NCBI GenBank assembly: GCA_949592205.1
Contig: CATIUR010000002.1
Span: 5,804,501-5,868,500 of the forward strand
Reading direction: 5' to 3'
Source: Helichrysum umbraculigerum
Taxonomy: Eukaryota; Streptophyta; Magnoliopsida; Asterales; Asteraceae
DNA: 64,000 bases
Below are positions 11,826 through 24,023 of the stretch, piece by piece. Below the pieces are notes generated by a model. The model saw only the letters and a list, made by a program, of their open reading frames with translations, was not told the DNA's origin and did not search any database. Every line of letters begins with the position of its first letter. Position 1 is the stretch's first letter. Made by a program: the position numbers and the translations under genes.

Positions 11826-12280
11826 TGTTTAGTTGAGAAAAAATGCCCTACTTTTCTACAAAATTTTTTCAAGAAAATTAAAAAATTGAAAAATGTGTTC
11901 AAATTAGCTATTTTTTAGAAAAATTTTCTAAGAAAATGAAAAAGTTGTTTTTTCAATTTATAACTTAAAGTCTGGAAAAGTGGAGTGGAGACTTTTCCAA
12001 AATTTTCTTTTACGGAGTATAAAATAAGTCACTCTTTTTTACCTTTTTCCCCATCCCTACTTCTAAACTCATTAGTAAAAGGAAAACTGAAATAGAAAAG
12101 TGATGGAAAATATATGGAATTGAACATGTTTTCCAGTTTTCCAAAATGGAAAATTAATAGCATTTGAACACATTTTCTAAATTTTCACCACTTTTCTAGA
12201 ATTGGCAAACTTTTTCAATTTTCCGAAAAATTAGAGATGAAAAAATTAAGAAAATTTTCCACATCTAAACGCAGCCTAAA
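11826..12280. mobile_element. Probable AT-rich MITE-like foldback
   Basis: A stretch dominated by GAAAA/TTTTC tracts that mirror each other. The left end GTTTAGTTGAGAAAAA resembles the reverse complement of the right end (GTTTAGATGTGGAAAA), and the right flank has the AAACGCAGCC ending common in plant MITEs. I cannot fix a target duplication, so the superfamily is open. Confidence 0.4.
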
Positions 12281-12773
12281 ACTTTTAATGAGTTTTCTTC
12301 AACTTTTAATTTGGTGGGTTTTCTTCGGAGGTTTCGCGATTTAGTCATGGTGCCTGTGAGGTGAACTCGATGGATCCTACAAACAGTGGATGAGAACGTT
12401 ATTTTCTCTGGGTTTTTGAAATTATGTACGTGTGAGAGAGAGAGTGAGAGTATGAGAGAGAATATACCTTTGAAGGGTATATATGTCAATTTAAATAAAA
12501 TGCCTGTGTATGAATTAAAGTAGCATGTGGAAAAATCATACCCTGTATAAAACCGTAACCAAACCATTTATTTCACTTTCACTTATTATTATAAACTAGA
12601 TCAAAACCCGCGAAATCGCGGGCTACATCATTAAAACTTTACACCAAAAGTAATCGTATCATAGTATGTAGTAGTAGACATTGAATATACAATCGAAGAA
12701 CCGTAAAATTTGGTGGAATTCACTTATTAATTGTAAGTTATTATATTTTGACATACAAGGATATTGATTCTGC

Positions 12774-12892
12774 ACACTTTATTGAGTCTAATATCAACAA
12801 ATTCATTGAGTTTAATGCTATATATGAGACGTGCGAGGATGTTATTGTGAAACACTTTATTGAGTCTAATATCAACAAATTCATTGAGTTTA
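12774..12892. repeat. 41-bp direct repeat, two copies
   Basis: The block ACACTTTATTGAGTCTAATA... ending GAGTTTA occurs at 12774-12814 and again at 12852-12892, 78 bp apart start to start, just inside the Helitron 3' end. Confidence 0.9.
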
Positions 12893-13639
12893 AGTTATTA
12901 TATTTCTCTTTATCTTAATTATAGACATAATGGTAAAGTTAAAATACTTGTACAGAAAGCATTGAGGATTTGTTTGGAGTGGATGTATCATATATAGTGT
13001 TGCATGTACACCAGGTTCGAAGTTATTCAGACGTACTTATCTATTAGAAGCGTATACAAAAAATAAAGGTTATGTTAAGAACGTAGTAAAAGTGGTTCTG
13101 CTAAAAGCAAACCATAAATCAAAAAAAAAAATTCTTTTAACCATTAACCAACACCAACAGTTATATATCAAAATTTAAACGGCAACAAATAATTTACCTA
13201 TAAACTATGTGTGTAATTAGATCAAGATGGCTTGTGATAAAAAAAGCAATTGGGTCAAATTGATCCTAATGCAAGTCAAGGCACAAAAACCATTAAGCAT
13301 GATACGAACAAAGTTAAATCATATTTAGTTATTCACAATCGCAATACAACTAATAATTAATAGCACGGAAAATATCAACAACCTTATATAGCAATACTCT
13401 TAGAAGCCATTTTTCCACTCTAAGAATCATTGAGAGGGTTACTAATGGTATTGAAAATACCACACAACAATCAGAATCACAACATTGCAGTATTATACAC
13501 ATAACTAACTTCATTTTGCCATGATGTTAAATCAACAAACTTGCCATGATTAGAAGTCGAGTGTAGTGAGCTTTAACGGAGTAAATGGTTCTCAAAGAAC
13601 TGGAGCAGTACTAAAAATCAACCCTGCAAATAAAGAAAT

Positions 13640-14490
13640 TAACTTATCTAATGATTTTTTTTTCACTAAGGATGTAGAATACACTTGCTACAAAAAATAC
13701 ATAACGAAAATTAACCGCAAGTAAATAGGCGACATGATACAGATTTAACCTTGTCATTAAACTGGCATTAGTGCGGGTCCCAATAACCACTGCAACAACT
13801 ACAAGTGTCTTGATCATAAAAATGCCCAAGAGCCAATTTTCCCACACTATCATTCACCTATTAACAATGGATCTAATTATAAAATTTAATTAATGATCTT
13901 AACACTTCATTGATACAAATTTACAAAAACAAAGCACAATATAGAGCTATAATCATTTTCATTATCAAGTGTCTTCATTCTTCAATAGCTTCATCTACCA
14001 AAATAAATATAGAAGTTTTAAAAAACATGTGACGCTCAAGTACATTCATGGGTTCAAGTTAAAAACCATATGGCCAAACAATGTAAATTATTAGCTGATG
14101 AAGTCTGGAGCATACTAACCGCTACCATAAGAAGCGAATCAATAGCTAAATTAGAAAGCTTCCTTTTATCATCAAGAGTGCCATCTCTTCATATATTGTT
14201 TCCAATTGAACATGACAACACAAGCCTAAAGGTCCTGTATCTTGATAATGGGGACACACTGGTCATAACATCATTTTAGGTCCCTAAAAATGTAATACTA
14301 CATATTCTGTAATATTACAGTACTCGGTGTCAATTCAATGTTTAACTATGTAGAGGCTACAAAAGACAAACAAATCTTTTAATAATCAGGGTTAATGGTA
14401 GGTTAGCTTTATTAATTACTCTATTAATTAGTTAGTTACGCCTTTAAGAGCAGAATTTCATCCCATCAGTTTAAAATTGTTCCTCTCGAT
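13640..14490. other. Helitron-internal non-coding sequence
   Basis: Short open frames on both strands (for example 69 residues plus-strand at 14070-14279) show no recognisable domain. I treat them as chance ORFs. Confidence 0.4.
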
Positions 14491-14537
14491 TATACAAAAT
14501 ATTTAATTAAAAACAAAAGGTTAAAAAACGGTGCACC

Positions 14538-14800
14538 TGTAGCATGTGACTGCACGTTATCCCTTGATCCAGCATTAACCATTCCCCCTGCAACTGGACC
14601 AGAAGTTACCTTCCCACGCATTGCATTGGGTGAATTAGTACCATTCCAATATTTCATACCGATATTTAAGTTGGTGGTTGGACCAGCCACTGTTTGGTTG
14701 ACCACAGAATGAGGCGCATTTGGTCCTCCATTTGCAGAGTTTCCATTTTGAGATGCTTCACCTGTGGCTAATATTGTTGTAACATTAGTTTTTTCAGTAA
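14538..14800 (-). pseudogene. Captured fragment of a G-box-binding bZIP factor (GBF1/bZIP16 type)
   Basis: The minus-strand frame encodes the Gly/Asn-rich segment that precedes the basic region in GBF-type plant bZIP proteins. NLNIGMKYWNG corresponds to the family NLNIGMDYW motif, and RGKVTSGPVAGGMVNAGSRD corresponds to the stretch just before the QDERELKRQRRK basic region. The basic region and leucine zipper are absent: after SHATG the sequence continues into non-coding DNA without the expected exon anywhere downstream (towards 12600). It is therefore one exon-sized piece, not a gene. Intact family members bind CACGTG elements in the nucleus; this fragment cannot. It lies in the same orientation as the eIFiso4G fragment, inside the Helitron-like region. 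Confidence 0.82.
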
Positions 14801-15285
14801 CAAAGCAAGGCAAAAGTAACGACTGCATCATAACTTTATAAGGCACTCAAATAACCAAACCATCCAGAGATGTACATTATAATTAATAGATTCTAATACT
14901 GTATATACATACCAATGTACAAAATAAAAAGCCACTAAAAATACAAACAATAACAACTAAAGAATCAAGAATTCGAATACTTAAGCTTAAGAGCAATTCA
15001 CAATAATTATTCTAATTAAACATTAGAATGACATCGTGTAACATGAACATCACCAAGATTATCAATCTCCCACGGGACCAACCGACCAAAGTAAAATATA
15101 ATATTGTGACTATAAATTAGATGTGACAACTTCGAACCAGTAATAAATAATATTTATCGATACAAAAGCTAAAAAAATTGGACAAAATGAGTATTTGAGT
15201 TAACCCATTCAAAATGTTACCAGTTTTTACCCAATATATCATTAGCCCATCTTGCACTTCCAGTTTGAATGAAGGATACTATGTA

Positions 15286-15535
15286 ACATAAACAAAGCTT
15301 TGAATATAAGCTTCATGTTGGCCTTTAAATAGGTCAAACTTCTCCAGCGTCAACTTGTTCACGACACTGAAAGTCAAGCAAATTCGTATATATTGTTAGT
15401 ACAACAATAAAACAAATTTTATTATAAAACAGTTAATAACATGAAGCTTCATAAGAGTTTTACCCTTACTGTCTTTAATACACAGTCCTTGTGAGAATGA
15501 GTCTCCCTCCAAGCTGACCAAGGTACCTTGGCTTT
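15286..15535 (-). pseudogene. Captured fragments of translation initiation factor eIFiso4G
   Basis: Two minus-strand pieces match the start of the MIF4G region of plant eIFiso4G. About 15535-15466 reads KAKVPWSAWRETHSHKDCVLKT (family VPWSARRG..SEKDRVLKTVKG). After an intron-like gap, about 15369-15286 reads VVNKLTLEKFDLFKGQ (family ILNKLTPEKFDLLKGQ). The order and orientation match the parent gene. Several substitutions are at conserved positions and nothing else of the roughly 780-residue protein is present. The split suggests capture of genomic DNA with an intron rather than cDNA. Intact eIFiso4G scaffolds the plant eIFiso4F cap-binding complex. Confidence 0.78.
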
Positions 15536-15819
15536 TGATAAGTGCAGGAGTATGGCCACTCTGTTGTAAACTGATAAAACTAACTATTGTTACATGCCTT
15601 AAACTATGAACAACAGTAGATAATTTAAAATGACAACCAATTCACTTAATCAAACCCAATTCAATCCCATTCAAAACAGTACTCGTTTTATTGTATTACC
15701 AAGCCCACTCATGTTGCCACCTCTAGCCTTATGGTCTTGTCAGTTCACACCGATGCATGAAAGCATTGACCCTTTGATATCGTGCCCTGTTCACAACCCA
15801 GAAGCAATATATTAGTAAA

Positions 15820-18400
15820 ACTTTAGAAACACATAGCTATTGTCAACATATTGGCAAGCTTTAGAAGTTCAACACTTGCCTAGATAGATTTCACATCGTA
15901 CAAGTATAACCTACCGAGTAATTCTATATCCGCATGAAAAATGTACTTATGCAAACCAAACCCATTCTTAAATGCACGGGTTGAATTTGCCACCTGTAAA
16001 TTAAGTTAAACTATCTTTAAATATATTAATAATTTGTTACCATCGTGATGTTTAAAATAAGTACGTTTGAACAGATTTCCAAAGAGACTTACACCAATCC
16101 ATTCGCCAACTGTCATAGCTTTTTGTAATACCTCTCAATGCATTTGAACTCTCTAATGATATACTGAGAAATGTAATCGATAATATACATATCCTGTGAA
16201 ATGCCTTGATGAGGTGCCAAAAGGTTTTAGACTAAGAAGATTCATATGTAAAGTCAAAAACCTCCAGGTATTTTCCAATTAGGGCCATTTTTCATTACAA
16301 TATTTGTTCAAGTTTCTGAACGATGTGATCACAAACAGTATATGCAGTATACACAAATTACCATTCTAATATTTGATTAGAATAATTACAATATAAAGCA
16401 TTTTCGTGGTCACAAGATTTTCTACTTAAAATGTCACTATCAGTCAATATGTATAGAAATGAGAAGTGCAAATACCTTACAAAACGCTTGTGCTTATTAT
16501 TGTCTTCTTAAACAGTCACCAGCATAACCATCAACTTGCAACATGGAAACTACAAACAACACCTATATCTAATAAGAAATGCAATAAATAAATATAAATA
16601 GATGGATAGTGCTGTCTATAGGTAGTGGGTTCGATGAAGAAATTCTAAACCGTTTACTTAAATAAGGACCGATTTAAGTTGTTTCTTTTGAATATTTGGG
16701 TTAAATTTATATAAACATTGAAACTTAGCCATCAAAAAATGGGTCAAATTCATGAACCTGGTCACATGGGTGAAAAGTTGTTGAAGTGTTCCCCACTGCT
16801 TAAAACCTTCTCCATGGCTTGATAAAAAGAAAATTCTAACTATAGTTTTTATAACCATATATACTTAACAAATTTATTGTTATAGATAAACACAAAAGGT
16901 GACCTTGTATAAGCCCAATCCAAATTGTTTCATACGCTATTGAGTAATTCAGAACTTAAGTAATCCCATGAATTCATGGTTGTGTATCACCTCCTAAAGA
17001 TCCATGTATACCATAAAATGCAATTGAAGAGTTACCCAGGTAAGAGCACTAACAAAAATAAACAGCTAAAAAAATGAAGACAATAGGTGAAGCTCTCTTA
17101 GAAATGGCATAAGCCATCCATAACTGACACCTCATCGATCTATATTTTAGCATTAATAGCATTGGCACCTTGTCGTACATAGCTTGTTCGTTGCTACTAC
17201 AACTGGTTTTCATTAGTTTTGACACTTTATAATAATGTCTTCCTGATAAAACAATAGAAAATGAAGAGAGTAATATAGAATTTTTATTTTATTGATATGG
17301 TGTCATTAAACAATTTAGATTGATAGAGAAAGAAGAAAATAACCTGATCAAGTGCAGTCGACGCGTTAATACCACCACCAGCCTGCACACATCAGAATAT
17401 ATTGTATAGATGATGGTTCACACTTCAAATCATACCGAAAGATCTAATTAGTCAATATCAAAGTAAGAATATACATGTTCATCATAGCCTTGCAAAATAG
17501 TACAGTGGCCAATAATAAATTTCACACTGAAAAGTAGAGGTGGCATAGGGTGGGGTAGGACACGTTAAGAATCAAAACAGATGGTTTCTAATTTAGGTTG
17601 ACCCGTGACACATATATACGTCTATGTATCAATATTTAGTCTATTAAATATTCACAAAAACTATATCATTACTCCATATTAAGTGGAGAATGTAATACCT
17701 TTAAGAAATATGTACATTTGCTGCTTTGGTTCTCGCTCGACCAACGTGAGACAACGGTATTGGGTTTTTCAAATTCAAAGAATGATACTCTGCTGCACTT
17801 GAGTACAACAAATCTAACAACTTCCACCTACACAATAAAAAGCCGAAAAGCTATAAATAAGTTAGTGGTCAAGCTTTTATAATCTTGTAATCTATGCATA
17901 AGCATTGCGACAAGTTGCAAAAACAATGTACATCTGGATCATCTATGGCATCGTTCAATGCATTGATTCTAGCTCAGTCACAAGGAAATCTACTTCCGAG
18001 GATGCTTTAATGAAGCATACTAAATAACATCAGAAAAACAGTCAAAAAAAATTTCAACGAAGAATGAAAAGAAAATGAATCGGCGAACTGTTGTTAGACC
18101 ATGGTTCTCGCCTCAGAAACCGCAACTAAACCAACGTTGAACGCTACTAACATGCTCCATTTATTACTAATAAATAAAAAGAAGATACTTACCTCCCAAA
18201 CAAATATAAAAAAACCGTAACAATAGCTACCACAATACAACTTGATTATTTATAGATAATCCAAGCATCAGTATTAGCACTTTATAAAGTACGCCATTAA
18301 TCAATAATGATAAAATAATGTACTTTGTGACCCAATTTTAAAGCTAAATATATAAAAAAGAAAAGGAAAATTTTTTTCTTTCTTTTTACACAAAATAGCT
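15820..18400. other. Helitron-internal region, possible further unidentified fragments
   Basis: Mostly AT-rich non-coding DNA. On the minus strand short open stretches could be further captured exons: around 16000-15890 (reads ANSTRAFKNGFGLHKYIFHADIELLG) and around 17390-17345 (QAGGGINASTALDQ). I cannot name their source genes. Confidence 0.3.
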
Positions 18401-18776
18401 TTTTAATCTAAATGGCATTCACAATTCCGAAATTAAGAGCACAATTGATCAAATTGACAGTCAAATACCTCAAAATCGCTATTATTAACCTTAATAATGC
18501 CATCCGCTGCAACCATATAGCTATACACAAACATTGTTTTTCATTCTTAATCATGTAAACATAATAGTAAAAATTAAACTTACAAAATCGAAACCAATGA
18601 TTAATATCAGTCTCAATGTCGCAACAGTCGTACTCATCTTCAAAACAAAAACACAAAACCGAACGAATCAAACCTTTAATTAACTAATACCTAACAAACA
18701 CAAACAGTAAATGGATTTAAAAGGGGTTTTCTATGATACAATTATATCAATAATAAAACTGTGACTAACCATGGAT

Positions 18777-18896
18777 TTAGCTTCTATCGAACAACAAATC
18801 GTATAGCTTCCACAACAGCAACACTTTGACATGGAATTTCCAATCATGCCGTTCAACATGGATCAGATTGAGGGGTGTAAATCCTTCGGCTTCCAT
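18777..18896 (-). pseudogene. RPA70/DUF223-like OB-fold N-terminus, early stop
   Basis: From an ATG at 18896 (minus) the frame reads MEAEGFTPLNLIHVERHDWK and continues FHVKVLLLWKLYD. This is the start of plant replication-protein-A-like single-strand DNA binding proteins (family pattern: tpl..inp..d.w.ikVrv.r.W). It stops at TAA (18777-18779) where relatives have a Lys before I-H, so the frame is broken after 39 residues. Proteins of this type are frequently carried by plant Helitrons, which fits the Helitron 3' end at 12596 on the same strand. Confidence 0.65.
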
Positions 18897-19178
18897 CGTC
18901 GTTCTGTTCGCTAATTTCGTGTATCAGGTGCTTTTGAAATTAGGGTTCATATAGGTGCATATATGTATATATACAGAAGAATTTATGCGGGATTTCATCC
19001 GGATGTTTGTTATGCGGGAGTTCATATCGCTAATTTCGATTTTGTTATGCCGATATAAACTGCAGTTTGTTAGATAGAGGAGCCGGATGTTGGTTGGTTG
19101 TGCTGTGTATTCCTCTCTTTTTTATTTATATTTTCTTTTTATCCAAAATTCCAAAAAATTGTTGACTTATTTAACACA

Positions 19179-19205
19179 TGGTTATTTTATATATATATGT
19201 ATATG

Positions 19206-19237
<32 letters not shown>

Positions 19238-19262
19238 TATAATATAATATAATATAATATAA
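19179..19262. repeat. TA / ATATA microsatellite
   Basis: Alternating TA with TATG variants, followed by (AATAT)n at 19240-19262. Confidence 0.9.
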
Positions 19263-19802
19263 TTACGAATTTTGAGTTTCAAATTTTGAATTTGGTTTAT
19301 GTTTTTGAATTTTAGAAATTTAAATTTAAAATTTTAAACTGTTCCTATTATTTCGAAACAGTAGGGGTAGTATAGTAAAAATAAGACAATGAAAGATGAG
19401 ATATTATGTAAACACTGCTGTTAATCTATTTCAGCGGTTCAGATTGGTTTATCAAAATCGTTTAATGGGTGAGATCAATTCAAACGAATCTAATTTAAAA
19501 ATGTATACGTATTAAGATTCGTCCAATAATAATAAAAAGAGATTATTAGTCATATTTTTTTTATTTTGTTCAACAGGTGACAGAGCGAACTCAAATTATA
19601 ATGTTACGCGGTTTTGTTTAAAACCTATCTAAAACTTAATAATAATGCTGATAATATAGGATTAAACCAACTATTATACATATGGTGTATACATAATGTT
19701 TTGTATAAATTATATTTAAATATATGTTTTGAGATACCATATATGCATCGTTGGTAAACATGTTTGAGATATCTAAATATAAGCATCGTTTGCTAAACAT
19801 AT

Positions 19803-19851
<49 letters not shown>
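19803..19851. repeat. Poly(A) tract of about 48 bases
   Basis: Uninterrupted A run with no retroposon-like coding sequence attached. Peptides predicted through it (poly-Phe) are artefacts. Confidence 0.9.
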
Positions 19852-19855
<4 letters not shown>

Positions 19856-20208
19856 AACCTATTAATGTAAATAACACGCAGATAATGAAGTTGTAATATC
19901 CCATGTCTCATGATAACATTAAAAGTATGCCAACAAATAGCATTAAAGCATCATAAGAAAAGTTCAAAATGGAAAACACTAAGTAGTAGCCAAAAGAAAT
20001 GGCAATTGAAACAAAATGAAAGAGATAGAATCCGTCGTGCATATCATGATGTACATGAATTTTACATCACACAATAAATAACACATCATAGTATACTAAC
20101 AATTTACATGGATTTTACAGTAAAATAGAGTTAGAATAATCGTTATATCAAAACTATACACAAAATTAAAGGTGGATAAGAATCAAGCATTTAGAACATA
20201 CTAATTAC

Positions 20209-20360
20209 ATGGGCATCCAAAAGGATCATCCCCATGGAAGCAATCTGAATAGAATTGTGCATGTAACTTTATTTTCACAGCATCAAGACTTCAACACAAA
20301 TCTTCCAGTGGTCTCTGTCTCAGTTGATAAGATTGAATGGAGTGAAACCATCATTGACAG
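20209..20360 (-). pseudogene. Second RPA-like OB-fold N-terminus, multiply stopped
   Basis: Read on the minus strand from about 20357: NDGFTPFNLIN, a stop, then DRDHWKICVEVLML, two stops, then SYMHNSIQIASMGMI. It aligns with the start of the RPA-like frame at 18777-18896 (EGFTPLNLIHVERHDWKFHVKVLLLW) and extends further (the family I-H-x-M-x-M-I-L-M segment). At least three in-frame stops show it is a relic. A (T)n run at 20362-20386 interrupts the DNA immediately upstream. Confidence 0.62.
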
Positions 20361-20479
20361 CCTTTTTTTTTTTTTTTTTTTTTTTGTTGGTTATGTGATT
20401 TGGCAGCGAGGTAATACAAAAAATGAATGGATGTATATAATTATATACGCATTCATGTGGAATAGGTACGTGTATTTAT

Positions 20480-22500
20480 AGTGGTGTATGTTGAGCTACA
20501 AAATGTAAACATTGGAGGGAAACATTATAGCCAAACGATTTTAAATTTGAATTTCTTCCAAATGCAAAGAAGATCAAATCATTATCTTCTTATAACTAAA
20601 AGTGAGATATTATCTCTTTTTGAATTATTCCACTTGACAAAAGGTTGTTAATAGATTAATTAAATTAAAATTTATTATTTATCATTTTCTATGATAGATT
20701 AAAATAAAGAATAGGTCCACTTACATTGATACATTGTAGAATTATGTTCTTAAAATTTAGGTGTACAGAAATTAACACAATTATGACTATACATATATAT
20801 TTATTGATAAATATAGCTTTTAGTTGAAAAACCTACTTCCCGATCGTTGTGTGAATTTTTTTAGAGACAATGCTTGAGATTTATTATAATTTTATTATAT
20901 ATATACACTATAAACTATATTTAAAAATTTTCATTTTTAAACATATATATTTAATATACTCCATATACGTAGTAGTATATATAAAATTTATTTTATGTTT
21001 TACATATCTCAATTTACTTTGATAAGATTAATAATAAATTCCAAGTCAAGATATGCATTAGAATTTCAAACGGTGTGTGTGTCATAGTATGGCCCGTTTT
21101 TATTGTTCCGAATAAAGTGGTCTTTTGAATTTGAAAAGCATGCCATAATCTCTAATTAATCCATTGACTAATTAATTAAGTAGGGGTGTTTTAGACTTTT
21201 ATATTTAAAATCTCACAGATAATGTGTAAACATTATTGCTAATAATAATCAATGGCCTTAATTATATCTACCAAGTCAAAGAAGGGCCATGATTTAGTTA
21301 GATGAGGTTAAAAACATTTTGTTTACACATTTAAACCTCTCTAATAATAGTAATAAAAGATTTACAAGTCGAACAATTGTTATCCATTTTCATTGTTAAT
21401 TTGATTTGGTTTGATTATGATTCGGTTTTTTGCTCACTCCGACTTTCATAATTTGACTTTTATAGATTTGTTTTGTTACCGAAAAGTAAAGAAATCAATA
21501 ATTGGATTTATCATATTTTCGAGTAAATTGCAGCGAACGTTCTTTTGGGTGTCCATGAAGTTTCACATTTACTCCCACTTTATTTGTTTTCCAATATTAC
21601 TCATTTTTAAGGTCTCAATGTTGCACATTTGTAGATTATCAAATGCTTTCACTTTTAATCCTTACAGTTACTACTTAATTTCATTTGTGTATGTATTTAG
21701 TAACTTCAATAAACAAGTTCAAACTCTTTGAGATTTAAATGAATTGAGAAAATCATATCTCGTTAAATCTAGACGCTAGTCATTAAGATGAAAAATAGTA
21801 AAATTTATAATCCATGTTTGTTTTTGTAAATAAATCAATAATATCCAACAAGTAGGCATGAGCCTAATACATTTGAGAGAAATCATATTTTCAACCATCA
21901 GAGAAGCTCAGTAGTGCCCTGAACCCGATAATGTACATTACCTGACATATTTATCGTGGTTCAGTAAGTAGATAGTCATGTTCGTTTCATATCATTACCA
22001 GTCACATAATTTAACAAATGCAAGTTCAAAGTAATGAATAAAGTGCCCCTTGTAACCAATATACTCCATATACAAAATAAAATAGTACATGTCACGTAAC
22101 TTGATGAACCATCGATTAAGTACCTAACTAGTAACTACAAACGTGTTCGACCAGCGAGTATGGAAAAAGTGTTATTAATCAGCTAATACTTCCGGCCTTA
22201 AGGTATTGAAGACTAATTCCAAATTTCCAATAGCGGAGCTGATAGGGCTGATAAGGGTAGCTAGGGGGTGTTGGGTTGGGCCCTCCTCAACCGGTCCATA
22301 ACCTCATTGATAAATTAGCCCATTATTAGTAGTCCAAGTAGTTTTTAGAGCTGGGCCCCCCTCAATTACATTCCGACACTCGTGATTCGTGATTTCGTAG
22401 TGCAAAATAAGTTATACAAACACAATAAGTAAAAATTTATTGAAATTACATAAAAGTACCACAATATTTTGCACTACGCGGCTATCATGTTGACTGAATC
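20480..22500. other. Intergenic, AT-rich, no supported gene
   Basis: An open frame of 106 residues at 21411-21731 (plus) has no recognisable domain and a composition like the surrounding DNA. The part around 21813-22190 is repeated at 37.98-38.19 kb. Confidence 0.5.
21813..22190 (+). repeat. Dispersed segment, also present at about 37981-38190
   Basis: Shared blocks occur in the same order and orientation: TTTGTTTTTGTAAATAAATC, then TGTAACCAATATACTCCAT-like, GTCACGTAACTT, AAGTACCTAAC and ACAAACGTGTTCG. The copy at 38 kb lacks roughly 180 bases of the middle. It is either an old segmental duplication or two copies of an uncharacterised repeat. Confidence 0.65.
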
Positions 22501-22510
22501 GTCCCTTATG

Positions 22511-22514
<4 letters not shown>

Positions 22515-22549
<35 letters not shown>
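22515..22549. repeat. Poly(T) tract
   Basis: About 35 consecutive T; no adjoining retroposon recognised. Confidence 0.9.
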
Positions 22550-22552
<3 letters not shown>

Positions 22553-23200
22553 GCTTTTTATATATCTTCACCATCCCATATAATTTAATTTAATTTTCAA
22601 ATGCTTAAATTGGATGCTATTAGAACTTAGTAATAGTTTGGGACCACTATAACAAATTTAAGTTAAAAACGTTGAATCTAATAAGGTATCAGCAAATAGC
22701 TTTTTGTTTGTTTGTGATGTCCCTTATTTTGTTAAAGACTAACCTGGTTAAATTTTTTTATTTTATTTTTTATTTTTTTGTAATTCATAAACTCAAGAGT
22801 TCTTATCAAAGTTCTTGTTACTTTTTGAAGTTCTTATTAAAGTTCTTGACCATGTAACAAGCATATGACAATATTAAAGTTCTTATTACTTTTTTTTCTC
22901 ATTAAAAATGGGAGTCTAATTATGGGTTTAGTTGAATGATATAGATACTTATTACTCTATAAACTTGGACGTCTGCATCTTAAACCTCACAACATACTAA
23001 TTTAAATAAAGATGAAAACTCGAATTTTATTAGCATGTCAACAACATGATCGTTTATAGAACAACACATGTTACATATCGTTTCTTTAAGGACATCAAAA
23101 TGTATTTGAGGAATGGTTTTGACAAACAATTTTGTTATTTTAGATGTCATTTATTCGATTTGAAGGAGCTATTGCGACGAGCCTCGTTGATTATGTACTA

Positions 23201-23453
23201 CTCCCTCCGTCCCAAATTAAGTGTCCTGTATCAGATTTGGAAGTCTTTCTTTTTCAACTTTGACCTTAAATATTTTTGTTTGTGTTATATATTACTTTAT
23301 TAAATTATACCAATGAAAATATATCTAAAATCCAATCCATACATATATTTTGCATCAACTATTATATAACATAAACAAAAATATTTAAGGTCAAAGTTGA
23401 AAAAGAAGGACTTCCAAATCTGATACAGGACACTTAATTTGGGACGGAGGGAG
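23201..23453. mobile_element. Stowaway (Tc1/mariner) MITE, 253 bp
   Basis: Termini CTCCCTCCGTCCCAAATTAA and its exact reverse complement, flanked by TA on both sides (23199-23200 and 23454-23455). The CTCCCTCCGT end is the hallmark of plant Stowaway elements. Complementarity extends far inwards (TGTCCTGTATCAGATTTGGA and beyond, about 90 bp), giving an almost full-length foldback. Confidence 0.96.
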
Positions 23454-23601
23454 TATATAAAGTATACATAACACTATAATTTGACAACGAAGTTAGCCAC
23501 TCCTCATGAAAATTCCTTGCTCCGCCCCTGACTACTTCAACTTGATATGAGATGGTCCATAACATTGTTAGTTTCACGAACATCATAACTTGCTCCGATT
23601 G

Positions 23602-23739
23602 ATGCCCGGCGGCTGTGTTGCATATGCACTCGACACAGGTCTTTCTCAAGACGTCGCTAATGTTGGTGAATTTATCATTCGAAACGTGTTCGTACCACTA
23701 TGTGCCCTTGTCCTTTATTTGTTTTGCGGTGATCGCTAG
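23602..23739 (+). pseudogene. Paralogous fragment of the small membrane ORF at 4643
   Basis: An ATG-to-TAG frame of 45 residues: MPGGCVAYALDTGLSQDVAN, then VGEFIIRNVFVPLCALVLYL and CGDR. It aligns without gaps to residues of the 4643 frame (MAHGFVAFALDAGYSQNVAD, then GSSFIIRNSFLPL). The N-terminal membrane segment of that ORF is not found upstream; a Stowaway element ends about 150 bp before it. The frame ends near the point where the 4643 frame is broken by a hAT element. The pattern of conservative replacements suggests a formerly coding family. I cannot assign a function. Confidence 0.5.
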
Positions 23740-24023
23740 GTACGTACGTTTTTAATCCTATCATATAATTATTATTTTGTTCAATCGATCTTTGTAAATT
23801 TTTTATTTATTGTTTTCAGACATTTTGATTACAGCCTCCCGTACAAGTTCAGTGATTGCAATGCTTTTTTTTTTTTTTTTTTAAGTTATTGATGTGATGA
23901 ATTGTGAATTTGTGATTGTGATGTTCTAGTTTATTGTTAACTTCTTTTTTAATATTTTTAACTTAATTGATCATAAAAATGGTTTGGGCCTTTGGGTGAT
24001 TTTAATGAGCAGGCAGGCCCGAG

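Larger units (their letters stand above)
12596..18910 (-). mobile_element. Gene-fragment-bearing Helitron-like region (3' end exact, 5' end unresolved)
   Basis: At 12596 the plus strand reads CTAGATCAAAACCCGCGAAATCGCGGGC. On the minus strand this is a GC-rich hairpin followed 8-9 bases later by CTAG and then host T, the Helitron 3' terminus. Upstream on the same strand lie fragments of three unrelated coding sequences, all in the minus orientation: a G-box bZIP piece (14538-14800), eIFiso4G pieces (15286-15535) and an RPA-like OB-fold N-terminus (18777-18896). RPA-like proteins commonly accompany plant Helitrons, and Helitrons are known to capture gene fragments in transcription orientation. 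The 5' TC terminus is not located, and a second RPA-like relic at 20209-20360 could mean the element extends past 20 kb or that two elements are nested. No Rep/helicase coding was seen. Confidence 0.6.

Noticed and set aside
19636..19911. Minus-strand ORF with a poly-Phe run
   Set aside because: Translation of a poly(A) tract; no domain.
21411..21731. 106-residue ORF as a gene
   Set aside because: No recognisable domain and AT-driven composition; the 21813-22190 repeat lies just downstream.
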